Below are positions 29,060 through 30,365 of a stretch of 30,365 bases of DNA, piece by piece. The translations under genes and the position numbers were made by a program. The notes beneath the pieces are model-generated. The model ran no database searches, was not told the origin of the DNA, and saw only the letters and a program-made list of their open reading frames with translations. The stretch is from Pelargonium nanum. Taxonomy: Eukaryota > Streptophyta > Magnoliopsida > Geraniales > Geraniaceae. Each line of letters begins with the position of its first letter. Position 1 is the first letter of the stretch. The stretch is taken from the NCBI GenBank assembly GCA_036897485.1, contig JAYMTF010000779.1:1-30365 (forward strand), written 5' to 3'.

Positions 29060-29520
29060 TTTGTAGTGTATACACGTGGTGAAAAGTGTAAATTTATTTT
29101 TTAAAATTTTGGACCAGCCTCTGAGTCTCACCAACAAACACAACCACAGAATTGGAAATTGGGCCCACCCTAGACACTGATGGGCCAAAGGCCCGATCGT
29201 TTCAAGGAAAGCCACTCTCTCGGCCACGTGGCAAATCGCCGTCCACTTAACCCATATCCGACACGTGGACCCCAAGCGTCTATACCAGCCACGCAGATGA
29301 CACGCCGACAGAGCTAGTGGGCCCCACACTGAGGATAAAATATTCTAGTAAATAAATAGGCGTTTCCGGAGGCGCCAGGAGGATTCTGGGTTGATTACGT
29401 GGCACATGGATCGCTCGGTGCCACAACTTTCGTGTAACACTTGAACACAAATTAAAAAAAAGTATTGCATTTGCCATAAAGCCACGTGTCCTTAAATTGA
29501 AACGTGTCGTTTATATGTGA
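29060..29520. promoter_or_regulatory. Cluster of ACGTG (ABRE/G-box) motifs; probable promoter without a gene in the window
   Basis: CACGTG occurs at 29073-29078, 29225-29230, 29262-29267 and 29483-29488, with ACGTGGC at 29397-29403 and ACGTGTC near 29502. Several are in the ABRE form (C/T)ACGTGGC. The block from 29155 to 29420 is much richer in G and C than its surroundings. TAAATAAATAGG near 29351 is TATA-like. No start codon with a convincing frame follows before the window edge. Confidence 0.45.
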
Positions 29521-29559
29521 TCCTCCCGTGTGGTAGGCCCGTTTCGGCGGCGGTGGTAG

Positions 29560-30247
29560 TCGACAAAACAATTTTTTACTAGGGGTGTTTGTGTTTGTAT
29601 AAAGAGTTGAAAATTTTGTGTTCTAATCGTGAAAATGACACAATATTAGGTTAGCTAAATTCAGATTTCACGTTAACTTGAAAAGAGAGAAAAAAAAAAA
29701 AAAGGAAACTGAAAAGAATATTCTATCAAGATTATTACGATAAATTTAAAAATGTTTTCGTTACTTGTTATCTACCTTTGGAATTTAAAATCTTCCACTC
29801 GGTGAACGATGATGAAATGTTTGCTAGGCAAATAATGGACGCATCAAGAATTTTTAACACTTCTCCATCCATGTTTGAGCTCATTTTTGTTTTTCAGAAA
29901 AGATTTTGAATCACATTCGTTTGTTTTGTGACACTTATATTTTAAAAACAACTTCATTCGCTTATAGTTACGAGAGAATAATAAAAATGTTGATCTATTG
30001 TCTACATGTCAATGTGGTCTTTTGTCATGTTGGAGAGGTGATTTGAATTTTTAGGAACATATAATGGAAATTCAGTGCTTATATATATTGGGAACATGAT
30101 ACACATTCTTGATTTTTACTGTAATTACATCTCACAATGTGCCTTGAGACACACGGAGACTAGGAAGCCTTGGGAGGTCAAGAGGTTTGAAAAGAGCATT
30201 CGGGAGCTTTGAGGACAGGAGAGACTTGAGAGCCTTGGAGAGCCATG
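29560..30247. other. Gene-free DNA, purine-rich near its right end
   Basis: AT-rich up to about 30130, then an AG-rich stretch (GGACAGGAGAGACTTGAGAG at 30213-30232). No open frame supported. Confidence 0.5.
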
Positions 30248-30365
30248 TGTCACGACCCGAAAGTTCGTGACCAAATTATCCGTCCGGGGTTACGCGCGCG
30301 AATGACCTTATCGCACGCTATCCATCCGGCGAGATGCTTCTCGCACTTTATCCATTCGGGGATGC
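30248..30365 (+). mobile_element. Possible LTR or satellite edge beginning TGTCACGACCC
   Basis: TGTCACGACCCGAAA is an opening I associate with LTRs of plant Ty3/gypsy elements. A 7-bp inverted repeat GTCACGA (30249-30255)/TCGTGAC (30265-30271) follows at once. The rest is GC-richer than its flank and repeats ATCC(G/A)TCCGG or ATCCATTCGGGGATGC at about 30-bp spacing. The element, if real, is cut by the window end. Confidence 0.35.

Noticed and set aside
1-30365. Search for CRISPR arrays, rRNA, phage or bacterial operons and organellar insertions
   Set aside because: None seen. Gene structure with introns throughout, plant protein families and AT-rich spacers all indicate ordinary plant nuclear DNA.

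Overview
This is a window of plant nuclear DNA, almost certainly from a eudicot. Six protein-coding genes can be read in full or in part with GT-AG introns and clear relatives in flowering plants. They sit in AT-rich spacers and introns littered with small retroposons, miniature inverted-repeat elements and tandem duplications. There is no operon-like layout, no CRISPR and no organellar or bacterial gene. I see no undescribed multi-gene system. The unusual signals are in gene structure, promoter palindromes and very small transposon footprints.

Layout. 1-96 (-): first codons of an Agenet/DUF724-type protein running off the left edge. About 540-1566 (-): a decayed E/E+-type PPR gene whose 3' end was duplicated together with a SINE. 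2556-6613 (+): mechanosensitive channel of the MscS-like (MSL10) class, 5 exons, 855 aa, with a SINE carrying a perfect target-site duplication in intron 2. 7695-10957 (-): alkaline/neutral invertase (GH100) with a mitochondrial-type leader, 6 exons, 660 aa. 11743-14469 (+): PsbP-domain thylakoid-lumen protein, 3 exons, 259 aa. 14881-17382 (-): AP-3 adaptor complex mu subunit, 8 exons, 415 aa, with one GC-AG intron. 18289-19167 (+): intact single-exon Harbinger ORF1-like/NAM-associated gene without a transposase partner. 19750-22517 (-): ECHIDNA (TVP23 family), 6 exons, 183 aa. 23263-27070 (+): CSP41B, 10 exons, 379 aa. 27071-30365: gene-free, AT-rich, with a 5'-truncated retroposon, a poly-T micro-insertion, a cluster of ACGTG motifs suggesting a promoter, and a possible LTR edge at the right end.

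The genes do not form a pathway. They are housekeeping functions of chloroplast (PsbP-like, CSP41B), mitochondrion (invertase), endomembrane traffic (AP-3 mu, ECHIDNA) and membrane tension sensing (MSL). Two gene neighbourhoods look ancestral. ECHIDNA and CSP41B are head to head here and have consecutive locus numbers in Arabidopsis (At1g09330/At1g09340, from memory). The invertase and AP3M also have near neighbours as counterparts (At1g56560/At1g56590, from memory). All exon coordinates were derived by reading splice sites and checking that the phases close.
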